Of a DNA stretch of 64,000 bases, positions 16,531 to 24,865 are shown piece by piece. The stretch is from Embleya sp045207655 (lineage in GTDB: Bacteria; Actinomycetota; Actinomycetes; Streptomycetales; Streptomycetaceae): the NCBI RefSeq assembly GCF_045207655.1, contig NZ_CP108784.1, forward strand, positions 6,138,001 through 6,202,000, given 5' to 3'. Position numbers and translations under genes: made by a program. The notes under the pieces were generated by a model, which worked only from the letters and a program-made list of their open reading frames with translations, did no database searches and had not been told where the DNA came from. Positions within the stretch are counted from its first letter, which is position 1; each line of letters begins with the position of its first letter.

Positions 16531-17628
16531 ATGAACGACACCGATGATTTCGACCGCACGCCCTTCGTGGTGATGTCCCCGCAGTCCGTCCTGCGGGTGC
16601 GCTCGCCCGCCGATCTGGTGGAGGCCGTGCCCTATCTGATCGGGGTGCGGCCCACCGAGAGCGTGGTGCTGCTCGGCATCCTGCCGGGTGAGCGCAGTCG
16701 GGTCGGACCGGTGCTGCGGCACGACCTGCCGCCGCCCGCCGACTTCGAGCAGGCCGCCGACCACTTCGCGCGGCTGCTGGTGCGCACCGGCGCGCGGGGT
16801 GTGGCGGTGGCGATATACGCGGACGGCGCGGAGCCGGCGGGGTCGGCGGCGGCGGGCGAGGCCGGGCCGGCACCGGCCGTCGAGCGGTTGCGGCCGCTGC
16901 ACACGGCGATCGCCCGCGCCTGCGTCGGCCACACGATCGAGGTGCGCGAGGCGGTGTGCGTGACCGCCGATCGCTGGTGGTCCTACGGCTGTACGGACGC
17001 CGACTGCTGCCCGCCCGAGGGCACCCCGCTGCGGACCCGGCGCGACTCGACGGTGGCCGCGACGGCGGTCTGGGCGGGGCTGCCCGAGCCGGTCTCGTTG
17101 GCCGAACTGGTGCGCCGCTTCCGCCCGCCGGAGTACGCGATGCGCGAGGTGATGATGCGGGCGTACACGAGTGCGCGAAGGGATCCGAAGGCGTACGCGG
17201 TGGAGCGCACGCTGACCGCGTTGACCGGTCACCGGGCCCGGTTCCGGGCCGGCGACACCACGATCGAACCGGCCGAGGCGGCGCGGCTGGTGCTCGGGTT
17301 GGGCGACGCGCGGGTACGCGACGAGGCGATGGCCTGGCACGGCGAGCAGCCGGGCGACGCCGACGACCCGGCGCTCCTCGCGCTGTGGACCGCGCTGGCC
17401 CGCCGGGCCTTCGCGCCCGCCTCCGCGCCGCCGCTCACCCTCGCCGCGTGGGCGGCCTGGACGATCGGCGACGGCGTGCTGGCCCGGGTCGCGGTGACCG
17501 GGGCGTTGCGGGCGGACGCCGGGTACACGATGGCGCGACTGCTGCACTCGGCGATCAACAGTCCGCTGAGCGCCGCCGAGGTGCGCCGAAGGATCTTCCG
17601 CGATGCCGTGACCAACCGGGCGCCGTGA
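16531..17628 (+). CDS. DUF4192 family protein
   Basis: A 365-residue soluble protein. The N-terminal part has the family's hallmark SPADLVEAVPYLIGVRPTESVVLLG, then a second half with RARVRD-type helices and WTIGDGVLARVA. DUF4192 proteins are widespread in actinobacteria and lack an established function; they often sit near DNA-processing genes, and recQ is 1.3 kb away. A Cys-rich stretch YGCTDADCCPPEG could bind metal. ATG 16531 is used because homologous sequence starts there; an in-frame GTG at 16492 with AGAAGG upstream would add 13 residues. Confidence 0.85.
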   Translation: MNDTDDFDRTPFVVMSPQSVLRVRSPADLVEAVPYLIGVRPTESVVLLGILPGERSRVGPVLRHDLPPPADFEQAADHFARLLVRTGARGVAVAIYADGAEPAGSAAAGEAGPAPAVERLRPLHTAIARACVGHTIEVREAVCVTADRWWSYGCTDADCCPPEGTPLRTRRDSTVAATAVWAGLPEPVSLAELVRRFRPPEYAMREVMMRAYTSARRDPKAYAVERTLTALTGHRARFRAGDTTIEPAEAARLVLGLGDARVRDEAMAWHGEQPGDADDPALLALWTALARRAFAPASAPPLTLAAWAAWTIGDGVLARVAVTGALRADAGYTMARLLHSAINSPLSAAEVRRRIFRDAVTNRAP

Positions 17629-17653
17629 CCGTTGGGGGGCTGGGGGGCAACGT

Positions 17654-17671
17654 GTCGACCGGCCGGTCGAC
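17654..17671. promoter_or_regulatory. 18-bp perfect palindrome
   Basis: GTCGACCGGCCGGTCGAC lies 26 bases after the DUF4192 stop and 92 bases before the next gene. It could terminate the first transcript or be an operator for the second. Confidence 0.45.
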
Positions 17672-17762
17672 GTCGGGAGGCGGCGGGCCGCCGACTCCGG
17701 TGCGGGTGGGTCCGGATCCCGGCCCCGCGCGAGACCCACGAGAGAAGCGGGAGACGAGAGCG

Positions 17763-19712
17763 GTGACCGTGAGCACGATCCCCCACCCCGTCGCGCACGA
17801 CGCACTCGTCTGTGTGGACGCGCCCGGCATGGCGATCAGCGGGCGCGACGGACAACTGCGCGGGCAGGGCGTGTCGGGCGTCTACCACGACGGGCGGCGC
17901 ACGCTCTCGCGCAACGTGCTCACGATCGGCGGCATCGAACCGGAACCGCTGTCCGGGCACGTGGTCGCGGCGGGCGCGGTGCGCTACCTCGCGATGCGTC
18001 GGTTCGCCGCGGACGGCACACCCGACCCCGCACTGGTGGTCGAGCGCACCCGATACGCCGACGGCCGCGAGCGGCTCGTGGTGCGCAACACCGGCCGCCG
18101 CGCGTTGTGCTTCCCGGTCGAACTGGCCCTGGGCACCGACCTGATCCCGCTCGCCGCGCTCCGGGCCGGACATCGATCGGTCGAGTTGCCCGCCCGGGTG
18201 GCCGCAGCCGGCCTGGGGTGGAGCGCGCCGGACGGGATGACCGTGCGGACGAGCGCCGAGCCCGCGCCGGACACCGCGCTGGCCGCCACCGCGACGCTGC
18301 GCTGGGAGGTGGACCTGGAGCCGGCCCGCTCGTGGGCGGTCGAACTGCGGGTGATCGCCGAGCCGGCGCCCGGCCGACCCGGTCCACGCGCCTTCGTGGG
18401 GCAACCGCCGTGGACCGAACCCCGGGTGCGCTGCGACGACGTGCGGGTCGCGGCCTGGGTCGAGCAGGGGCTGCGCGACCTGCGGGCACTGCTCGTGGTT
18501 CCCGATCCCGATCTGCCGACCGTGCCGATGCCCACCGCCGGCGCGCCGTGGCAGCTGGCCCCCACCGGGCGCGACGCGCTGTGGACCGCCCGGATGTTGC
18601 TGCCGCTGGGCACCCGCTTCGCGAGCGGCGTGTTGCGGTTGCTGGCCGCGCGCCAGGGGGTGCGCTCGCAACCGCGCGACGGAGAGGAGCCCGGGCGGAT
18701 CCCGCACTCCCTGGGCCGGGTCGGCGAGCGGCCCCGCTACGACTGCGCGGGCTCGACCGCGCTGTTCGTCACGCTCTTCGGCGAGGCCTGGCGCTGGGGG
18801 TTGCCGGCCGCCGAGACCACCGCGCTGTTGCCCGCGCTCGTCCGCGCGCTCGGGCACCTGTCCCGCACGCTGGGCGAGCGACCCGGCGAGTTCGTGCGAC
18901 TCGGTCCCGAGGGACCCGCGCCGTGCGAACTCCAGGCCCAGACCTACCAGGCCGCGCGGCACGGCGCGGCTCTGCTGGACGCGTACGACCTGCCGGGCGG
19001 CGGCGCGCTGCGCGAGCGGGCCGAGCACCTCGGCGTCGCCTTCCGCAAGGCGTTCCGGGCCGAGGACGCGGCGGGGGAGTTCTACGCCGCGGCGCTGGAT
19101 CCCGCCGGCCGACCGATCACCGTGGCCTCGTCCGCGATGGCCCACCTGCCCGGCAGCGGCATCCTGGACGACACCGGGAACCGGGCGGTGGCCCACCGGC
19201 TGACCGCGCCCGACCTGGACTGCGGATGGGGGCTGCGGGCCACCTCGGCCCGGACCCCGGGCTACCACCCGCTCGGCACCCTGGGCGGCGTGGTGCGCGC
19301 CCACGACACCTGCGTGGCCGCCGCGGGCCTGGCCGAGGCGGGCCATCTCGACGCCGCACAGCGGTTGTTCGCCGGCCTGCTGCACGCCGCGCCGTGGTTC
19401 CAGTATCGACTGCCGGAGATGCACGCGGGCGAACAGCGCGCGGCCGGCCACGCTCCGGTGGCCCACCCTCTGGCGTGTCGCCCGCTGGCGCGCGCCGCCG
19501 GAGCGATCCTGCCGGTCCTGGTGGCCTTCGCCGGGATCCGCCCGGACGCGCCGGCGGGCCGGATCACCGTGCGGCCCGCCGGCGCGCTGGACGTCGGCGA
19601 ACTCGAACTGCGCGATCTGCGGGTCGGCGGCGAGCCGTTCACGGTCCGGGTCAACCGGGCCGGTCAGGCGATCGTGGAGGAGGCGGCGGCGGGCATGCAA
19701 CTGGCGATCTGA
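17763..19712 (+). CDS. Glycogen-debranching-enzyme-like protein (amylo-alpha-1,6-glucosidase family)
   Basis: A 649-residue protein with a beta-rich N-terminal domain (residues 1-220, 'glycogen debranching N-terminal' type: VYHDGRRTLSRNVLTIGG) and an (alpha/alpha)6-barrel C-terminal domain. The barrel has GAPWQLAPTGRDALWTARML, RIPHSLGR, YDCAGSTALFVTLFGEAW and a late GYHPLGTLGGVVRAHDT. Members remove alpha-1,6 branches or act on related oligosaccharides; the exact substrate is not visible. GTG 17763 follows a purine-rich GGGAGACGAGAG stretch. It stands alone, with no glycogen operon genes nearby. Confidence 0.82.
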   Translation: MTVSTIPHPVAHDALVCVDAPGMAISGRDGQLRGQGVSGVYHDGRRTLSRNVLTIGGIEPEPLSGHVVAAGAVRYLAMRRFAADGTPDPALVVERTRYADGRERLVVRNTGRRALCFPVELALGTDLIPLAALRAGHRSVELPARVAAAGLGWSAPDGMTVRTSAEPAPDTALAATATLRWEVDLEPARSWAVELRVIAEPAPGRPGPRAFVGQPPWTEPRVRCDDVRVAAWVEQGLRDLRALLVVPDPDLPTVPMPTAGAPWQLAPTGRDALWTARMLLPLGTRFASGVLRLLAARQGVRSQPRDGEEPGRIPHSLGRVGERPRYDCAGSTALFVTLFGEAWRWGLPAAETTALLPALVRALGHLSRTLGERPGEFVRLGPEGPAPCELQAQTYQAARHGAALLDAYDLPGGGALRERAEHLGVAFRKAFRAEDAAGEFYAAALDPAGRPITVASSAMAHLPGSGILDDTGNRAVAHRLTAPDLDCGWGLRATSARTPGYHPLGTLGGVVRAHDTCVAAAGLAEAGHLDAAQRLFAGLLHAAPWFQYRLPEMHAGEQRAAGHAPVAHPLACRPLARAAGAILPVLVAFAGIRPDAPAGRITVRPAGALDVGELELRDLRVGGEPFTVRVNRAGQAIVEEAAAGMQLAI

Positions 19713-19799
19713 ACCGGCTCGCCCGGTGACGCGACGCCACCACCCGCCTGCGCGCGGTATGCCGACCTTCCCGAATCCGTTTTATCGTCAGCCAGACAG

Positions 19800-19823
19800 C
19801 TAGTGCCCTCCGGGCACTAGGAT
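19800..19823 (+). promoter_or_regulatory. NrtR-type operator overlapping a leaderless promoter
   Basis: A perfect inverted repeat with 9-base arms and a 3-base centre (core TAGTGCCCTCCGGGCACTA) occupies 19800-19820. The -10 element TAGGAT at 19818-19823 overlaps its right arm and stands 6 bases before the ATG. A repressor bound here would block its own promoter. Confidence 0.65.
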
Positions 19824-19829
19824 CGCCCC

Positions 19830-20537
19830 ATGCCGCGCTCCGAGACCTCGATCTTTCCGCCCTTCGGAGTCACCGTGGATCTCGTGGTCCTCACGGTGCG
19901 CGAGCACGCCCTGAGTGCCTTGACCATCCGCCGGGGCGAGCCACCGTTCCAGGGCGCGTGGGCACTGCCGGGCGGCTTCGTGCGCGAGGGCGAGGGCCTG
20001 GAGGCCGCCGCGGCACGCGAACTCGCCGAGGAGACCGGCCTGGACCGACTGCCGGTGCACCTGGAGCAGCTCGCCACCTTCGGCGACCCCGGTCGCGACC
20101 CCCGGATGCGCGTGGTCAGCGTCGCCTACCTGGTGCTGGCCCCGGATCTGCCCACCCCGCGCCCCGGCGGCGACGCGGCCGGCGCGCGCTGGTCCTCGGT
20201 CGGCGAACTGCTCGGCGACGGCAGCCGGCTCGCGTTCGACCACGGACGGATCCTGGAGGACGGCGTCGAACGGGCCCGCTCCAAGATCGAATACTCCTCG
20301 CTGGCCGCCGCGTTCTGCCCCGAGGAGTTCACCGTCGGCGAGCTGCGCCGGGTCTACGAGGCGGTGTGGGGCGTGGCCCTGGATCCGCGCAACTTCCACC
20401 GCAAGGTCACCGGCACCCCCGACTTCCTGGTGCCCACGGGCGGCACCACCACCCGCCAGGGCGGCCGGCCCGCCCAACTGTTCCGCCGCGGTTCCGCGGA
20501 GAAGCTCAACCCGCCGATGTTGCGCCCCGAGGCCTGA
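19830..20537 (+). CDS. Nudix-domain transcriptional regulator (NrtR-like)
   Basis: A 235-residue protein. Residues 12-140 are a Nudix hydrolase domain with an intact Nudix box (G-FVREG-E-GLEAAAA-RELAEETGL, all catalytic positions present). Residues 160-225 form a winged helix (FTVGELRRVYEAVWGVALDPRNFHRKV), the NrtR architecture. NrtR proteins sense ADP-ribose or related NAD metabolites and repress NAD or sugar pathways. In most NrtRs the Nudix box is degenerate, so an intact box here may mean retained hydrolase activity. A palindromic operator overlaps its own leaderless promoter. No NAD gene lies in the window, so its target regulon is elsewhere. Confidence 0.85.
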   Translation: MPRSETSIFPPFGVTVDLVVLTVREHALSALTIRRGEPPFQGAWALPGGFVREGEGLEAAAARELAEETGLDRLPVHLEQLATFGDPGRDPRMRVVSVAYLVLAPDLPTPRPGGDAAGARWSSVGELLGDGSRLAFDHGRILEDGVERARSKIEYSSLAAAFCPEEFTVGELRRVYEAVWGVALDPRNFHRKVTGTPDFLVPTGGTTTRQGGRPAQLFRRGSAEKLNPPMLRPEA

Positions 20538-20573
20538 CCGGACAGGCCCGACCCGCCCTCGCGGCACGGTCGC

Positions 20574-20618
20574 GTTCGGCCCCGATTCGTTCGGCCCCGG
20601 CTCGTTCAGCCCTGGCCG
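20574..20618. repeat. Three tandem 15-bp repeats across a gene end
   Basis: GTTCGGCCCCGATTC, GTTCGGCCCCGGCTC and the more diverged GTTCAGCCCTGGCCG. The third unit contains the stop codon and last codons of the convergent minus-strand gene, so the repeat has grown out from the gene's 3' end. Confidence 0.6.
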
Positions 20619-21058
20619 CCCAGGTCGAGCTCGACCGCGTCGTAGGCGAGCTGCGCGTCGCGGCTGCGATGTCGGCCGAGCAGCGCGAGCAACTCCACGA
20701 CACGCGGGCGCAGCGCCGGCCAGCCCGCGGCGTCCTGCGCGCCCTGGGTGATCCCCGCGACCAGATCGTCGAGGAGCACACCCAGCCGGGCGTGCTCGCC
20801 CCGCAGTCGCCACACCGCGGGTTCGAACCGGGGATCCGCGTGGCGCACCTCCTCGTAGAGACCGCCGGGGCCCTCGGTGGCCGCGACGTGTTCGTACAGA
20901 TCGGCCCGCAACTGCCGTAGCCCCGCGCACAACGCGGCCACCCGGCGTGGGCCCGCCTTGTCGGTGACCAGACCGTCACGGACGATCAACAACGCGTCGT
21001 CGAGGTCGCCCCGCCTGCGGCGGACGGCGTCCAGGACGCCCGGATCGGGAAGAGACAT
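20606..21058 (-). CDS. Hemerythrin-like helical protein
   Basis: A 150-residue all-helical protein. His/Glu-containing helices (LYEHVAATEGPGGLYEEV, LRGEHARLGVLLDDL, LLGRHRSRDAQLAYDAVEL) match the spacing of an HHE/hemerythrin four-helix bundle, which binds a di-iron centre for oxygen, NO or redox sensing. Some ligand positions look substituted, so metal binding is uncertain. GGAGGTC is 5 bases before the ATG. It is convergent with the Nudix regulator and divergent from the ABC transporter. Confidence 0.6.
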   Translation of the reverse strand: MSLPDPGVLDAVRRRRGDLDDALLIVRDGLVTDKAGPRRVAALCAGLRQLRADLYEHVAATEGPGGLYEEVRHADPRFEPAVWRLRGEHARLGVLLDDLVAGITQGAQDAAGWPALRPRVVELLALLGRHRSRDAQLAYDAVELDLGGQG

Positions 21059-21241
21059 GCCGACCTCCAGAGGCGGTACTCGGCGGTATCTCGATGGTCC
21101 TCCAAGAACCGGCGGCCTGTCCAGGTTCGGCGGACTTTTCCGCAGCTCGCCGATATGAGGGTAAATGCCGGGAAAATTGTGGTTTCACCGATATGTTGCC
21201 AAAGATCCATAGATCTCCCGCAGCCGGGGTGACGAGGAGCG

Positions 21242-22876
21242 ATGGCAATGGCGATGGCGATGATCCAGGCACGTGCGCTGACCAAGAGATACGGCGGCAT
21301 CGTGGCCGTCGACGACCTGTCCTTCGACGTACTCCCCGGCAGGGTCACGGCACTGCTGGGGCCCAACGGCGCGGGCAAGTCGACCGCGCTGCGGCTGATG
21401 CTCGATCTCGAACGCGGCGGGGGCGAGACCCGGTACGACGGTCGGCGCTACCGCCGACTGCGTCGACCCGGCACCGAGGTCGGCGCGTGCGTGGGGACCG
21501 GCGGCGCACACCCGGGCCGGCGGGTGCGCGCACACCTGGCGATGCTCGCGTCGGCCGGCCGGATCCCGTCCCGCCGGGTGGACGAGGTGCTCGACCTGGT
21601 CGGGCTGACCCCGGTGGCCGGTGCCCGGACCAGGGTGCTCTCGGCGGGGGCGCTCGGCCGACTCGCGCTGGCCTCGGCCCTGCTCGGCGACCCGGGCACG
21701 CTGATCCTGGACGAACCGGCGACCGGTCTGGACCCGCAGGGGTTGCGCTGGTTGCGCGACTTCCTGCGCGCCTACGCGGCGGAGGGTCGTACGGTCCTGG
21801 TCGCGGGGCACATCCTGGCCGAGACCGCGCGGTGCGCCGACCGGGTTCTGGTGATCAGTCGAGGTCGCCTGGTCGCGGACGAATCGGCGACCGACTTCCT
21901 GCGCCGGGGCGTGCGGGAGGGAGTGTCCGTGCGCACTCCGCAGGTGGCCCGGTTGTCCGCGCTGCTGCGGGCCGAGGGTGTGCACACCACCCGCCCCGGC
22001 GGCACCGCGCTCACCGTGCTCGGCGCCGACCGGGCCAGAGTCGGCGAGATCGCCTTCCGCGGTGGGATCCTGCTGCACGAGTTGGCCGAACGCGAGCCCG
22101 GGGTGGGCGACGCGTTCATCGACGTGATCACCAAGCGGCGCGAGCGCGTCCGGGCCGACGCCGATGGGGGCGGTGTCGACGGGGCCGGTGTCGAGCCGCC
22201 GGTCGAGACCGTCTCGGCGGCCCGGGCCACCGAGGAACTCGCCGTCCCCGGCGCCGACCCCGCCCGTGTGGCGGGGGTGAACCCGGCGACGACCACCGCG
22301 ACGGTACTCCTGGAATCCCCGACCCGGCTCGACCCGGCACCTCTCGTCGACGGCCGCGTCGACCTCGACGCCGAGCCGGGATCGACCCGGCCCGGACCGA
22401 CACGGCCTCGACCGACACAACCGTCACCGGCCGAGCCGCACCCGGCCCTGCCGGGACACCCGGAACCCCGGCCGGCGCCGACGCGGCAGGCCGGGGCGGC
22501 GGCTCCGGCCGAACCCCGGCGCGCCGACCCGCGAGCGCACCCCGCGCCGGAAGCCGGACCCGGCGCCGCGTGCGCCGCCTCGACCGAGTCGCACCAGGGC
22601 CTCGACCACGGGAGCGCCCAGGGCACCGACCGCGGCACCGATCACGACATCGACCGTCGCACCGACCCGCACACCGCGCCGTCCGGCGGGGCACACTCGC
22701 GCCGAGTCGACACGATCGCCGACAGGCTCGGTGCCGGTGGAGGCGTCGGTGCCGGCGTCGGGATCGAGCCGGATCCCGGCGAGCCCCCCGCCGCACTGCC
22801 GCCCAGGCGCCGATTCGCCCGCACCTGGCGCTCCGCCGGGCGGGCCGAGCAGACCGACGAGGTGAGAAGCGTATGA
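21242..22876 (+). CDS. ABC transporter ATPase with a long disordered C-terminal tail
   Basis: A 544-residue protein. Residues 8-300 are a DrrA-type exporter ATPase: Walker A GPNGAGKS (40-47), Walker B with LILDEPATGLDP (154-165), H-loop VLVAGHILAE. The signature motif is degenerate, LSAGA (133-137) in place of LSGGQ. Residues 301-544, nearly half the protein, are a Pro/Ala/Arg/Thr/Asp-rich low-complexity tail (for example RTDPHTAPSGG) that ABC ATPases normally lack. GAGGAG precedes ATG 21242; three further in-frame ATGs follow within 18 bases. Its stop overlaps the permease start (ATGA). Confidence 0.85.
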   Translation: MAMAMAMIQARALTKRYGGIVAVDDLSFDVLPGRVTALLGPNGAGKSTALRLMLDLERGGGETRYDGRRYRRLRRPGTEVGACVGTGGAHPGRRVRAHLAMLASAGRIPSRRVDEVLDLVGLTPVAGARTRVLSAGALGRLALASALLGDPGTLILDEPATGLDPQGLRWLRDFLRAYAAEGRTVLVAGHILAETARCADRVLVISRGRLVADESATDFLRRGVREGVSVRTPQVARLSALLRAEGVHTTRPGGTALTVLGADRARVGEIAFRGGILLHELAEREPGVGDAFIDVITKRRERVRADADGGGVDGAGVEPPVETVSAARATEELAVPGADPARVAGVNPATTTATVLLESPTRLDPAPLVDGRVDLDAEPGSTRPGPTRPRPTQPSPAEPHPALPGHPEPRPAPTRQAGAAAPAEPRRADPRAHPAPEAGPGAACAASTESHQGLDHGSAQGTDRGTDHDIDRRTDPHTAPSGGAHSRRVDTIADRLGAGGGVGAGVGIEPDPGEPPAALPPRRRFARTWRSAGRAEQTDEVRSV

Positions 22877-23634
22877 GCGCGATCCGATACGAACTCAAGC
22901 GCGCCCGCAGCCTGCGCGCGACCCGGTGGGGCGTGCTGGGCCTGCTCGCGCTCTGCGCGGGCGCGACCTGGGTGGCGGCCCGCCAGGCCGGCGCCGTCCC
23001 GATCGGCTCCGGCGAGGTGGCCCATCTGGTCACCGCGGGTCCGGGCCGAACACCGGTGCTGGTCCCGGCGATCATGCTGATGACGGCGCTCGCCTGTGCG
23101 CGCGAGCAACGGCGGGACGCGCTGCCCACGCTGCTGCTCGCGTTGCCCCGACGCGGTCGGGTGTTCCTGGCCAAGGTGGTCGGCACCGCGCTCGCGGCCG
23201 TCGTGCTCGCGGCTCTGGCGGTGGGCGCGAGCGTCGGCACCGCCCGCGCCGTGTTCGGCCCCGCGTTCCCCGACCGCGCGGCGATCGAGGCGCCCGCACC
23301 CCGGATCCTGGCCGGATTCGTCGCCTACGTGCTGCTCGCCGCCGTGTTGGGCCTGGCGATCGGCACCCTCTCGCGCGGCACCGCGCTGATCGCGGTCGCC
23401 GCCGCGGCGCTGCCCGCCGGGGCCGAACGACTGATCGCGGCGGCGATCGAGGCCGGTGTCCCGGAGGCGCATCGGGACCTTGTGCGCTACCTCCCCTTCC
23501 GCGCCGCCGACCGCATGCTCGTCGTCTCCGACGGCGGCGGCCTGTCGCCGGTGACGGGTGGCGCGGTGCTGGCCGGCGTCACTCTCGTGGTCACCGTGCT
23601 CGCGCTGATCACCTTCGTCCGTCGCCGGGCCTGA
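22873..23634 (+). CDS. ABC-2-type permease
   Basis: A 253-residue membrane protein with about six hydrophobic segments, translationally coupled to the ATPase through a 4-base ATGA overlap. The N-terminal amphipathic stretch (MSAIRYELKRARSLRATRWG) followed by WGVLGLLALCAG is typical of ABC-2 permeases partnering DrrA-like ATPases. The pair should form an exporter or a membrane-protein-quality transporter with two copies of each subunit. The substrate is unknown. It lies immediately upstream of the whiH-like gene on the same strand, but 117 bases separate them. Confidence 0.82.
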   Translation: MSAIRYELKRARSLRATRWGVLGLLALCAGATWVAARQAGAVPIGSGEVAHLVTAGPGRTPVLVPAIMLMTALACAREQRRDALPTLLLALPRRGRVFLAKVVGTALAAVVLAALAVGASVGTARAVFGPAFPDRAAIEAPAPRILAGFVAYVLLAAVLGLAIGTLSRGTALIAVAAAALPAGAERLIAAAIEAGVPEAHRDLVRYLPFRAADRMLVVSDGGGLSPVTGGAVLAGVTLVVTVLALITFVRRRA

Positions 23635-23751
23635 GCGCTCCGGAGCGACGTCACACTTTCGGACGATCGACCCGCAAGGTAGATCACCCTTTCGTGTGTT
23701 TTTCAGCCGAGAGCGGGTTTGCTGCTCAAGCCCGACCCGTTCGAGGCCGAG

Positions 23752-24639
23752 ATGGAGAGCGTGAGTATCGCTGCCCATCAGACAATGACCCACGCCCCGG
23801 CGAGCGGCTCGGCCGACGCGTTCCGCGCCGGCGAGCCGGGCGCCGCCGGCACCGACCCGATGTCCCGCCGGCCGTACGTGTGGGACGGACCCGACCTCGA
23901 ACCGGCCCGTGCCGTGCGCAAACCCGGCGTCGGCCGAGGCCGCGGCCTGCACGGCCAACTCGTCCAGCAGCTCGGCCAGATGATCGTCGCGGGCGAGGTG
24001 GGTGCCGAACGCCCGCTGGTGCCCGAGGAGATCGGCCGGCGCTTCGAGGTCTCCCGGACCGTGGTGCGCGAATCGCTCCGGGTCCTGGAGGCCAAGGGCC
24101 TGGTCAGCGCCCGGCCCAACGTCGGCACCCGGGTGCGCCCGGTGAGCGACTGGAACCTGCTCGACCCCGATGTGATCGAGTGGCGCGCGTGCGGCCCGCA
24201 ACGCGACTCGCAGCGCCGCGAACTCTTCGAGCTGCGCTGGGGCATCGAGCCGCTGGCCGCGCACATGGCCGCGTGCCGCAACCACCCCGAGATCGTCCGC
24301 CGGCTCGCCGACGTCGTGGAGATCATGCAGCGGGCGGTCGCCCAGCCCGACCCGCTGACCTTCAGCCGTGCCGACGCGGAGTTCCACGGCCTGCTGCTCC
24401 AGGTCGCGGGCAACCGCATGCTCGACCACCTCGCCGGCATCCTGGCCGCCGCGCTCCAGGTGTCCGGTGGCCACGTGGCCGGCTGCGAGCACCTGTCCGA
24501 GGCGTCCGTGGCGCTGCACGCGCGTCTGGTCGACGCGGTCGCCGCCGGCGACGGCGAGAGCGCCGAGGCCGCCATGCGCTCGCTGCTGGCCGTACACCCC
24601 GAGGTGGACCGCCAGTTCCCCGCTCCCCGCGAGGGCTGA
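23752..24639 (+). CDS. whiH: FadR-type GntR regulator, WhiH-like sporulation factor
   Basis: A 295-residue GntR-family regulator. The winged helix is at residues about 63-130 (HGQLVQQLGQMIVAGEVG, EIGRRFEVSRTVVRESLRVLEAKGL) and the FCD ligand domain from 150 to 285, with the metal/ligand cluster DAEFH, NRMLDHL and a later H. In Streptomyces coelicolor the sporulation regulator WhiH is encoded next to hrdB. The same neighbourhood and domain class here make this the likely ortholog, controlling sporulation septation in aerial hyphae. ATG 23752 is used; GTG 23761 is also possible. A classical WhiG promoter was looked for and not found. Confidence 0.8.
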   Translation: MESVSIAAHQTMTHAPASGSADAFRAGEPGAAGTDPMSRRPYVWDGPDLEPARAVRKPGVGRGRGLHGQLVQQLGQMIVAGEVGAERPLVPEEIGRRFEVSRTVVRESLRVLEAKGLVSARPNVGTRVRPVSDWNLLDPDVIEWRACGPQRDSQRRELFELRWGIEPLAAHMAACRNHPEIVRRLADVVEIMQRAVAQPDPLTFSRADAEFHGLLLQVAGNRMLDHLAGILAAALQVSGGHVAGCEHLSEASVALHARLVDAVAAGDGESAEAAMRSLLAVHPEVDRQFPAPREG

Positions 24640-24689
24640 TCGGCGGGCCGAGGGAGCAGTGCCGGCCGGAACCGAGGACACGCACGCAT

Positions 24690-24730
24690 CGCCCCTTCGC
24701 CGGCCCGTCGCACGGGTCGACGAAGGGGCG
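24690..24730 (+). terminator. Terminator after the whiH-like gene
   Basis: Ten-base arms CGCCCCTTCG / CGAAGGGGCG enclosing a smaller CCCG/CGGG stem, 50 bases after the stop. Confidence 0.65.
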
Positions 24731-24865
24731 CGTGTATGTCCGACCCGCCCGATTTGGCGATGTACGGAGAGTTCAGGCCAATCCTCCCGGTGAGGGGGTT
24801 CGCGTGCGTACTCTCGATATCTGACTCGCCGGCCCGGAGTTGCCAACAGGTGGGGTTGTGAGGCA

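Noticed and set aside
23635..23751. Classical WhiG promoter (TAAA-N15-GCCGATAA) before whiH
   Set aside because: GCCGAGAG at 23706-23713 resembles the -10 element but the required -35 is CCCT rather than TAAA, so I do not claim it.
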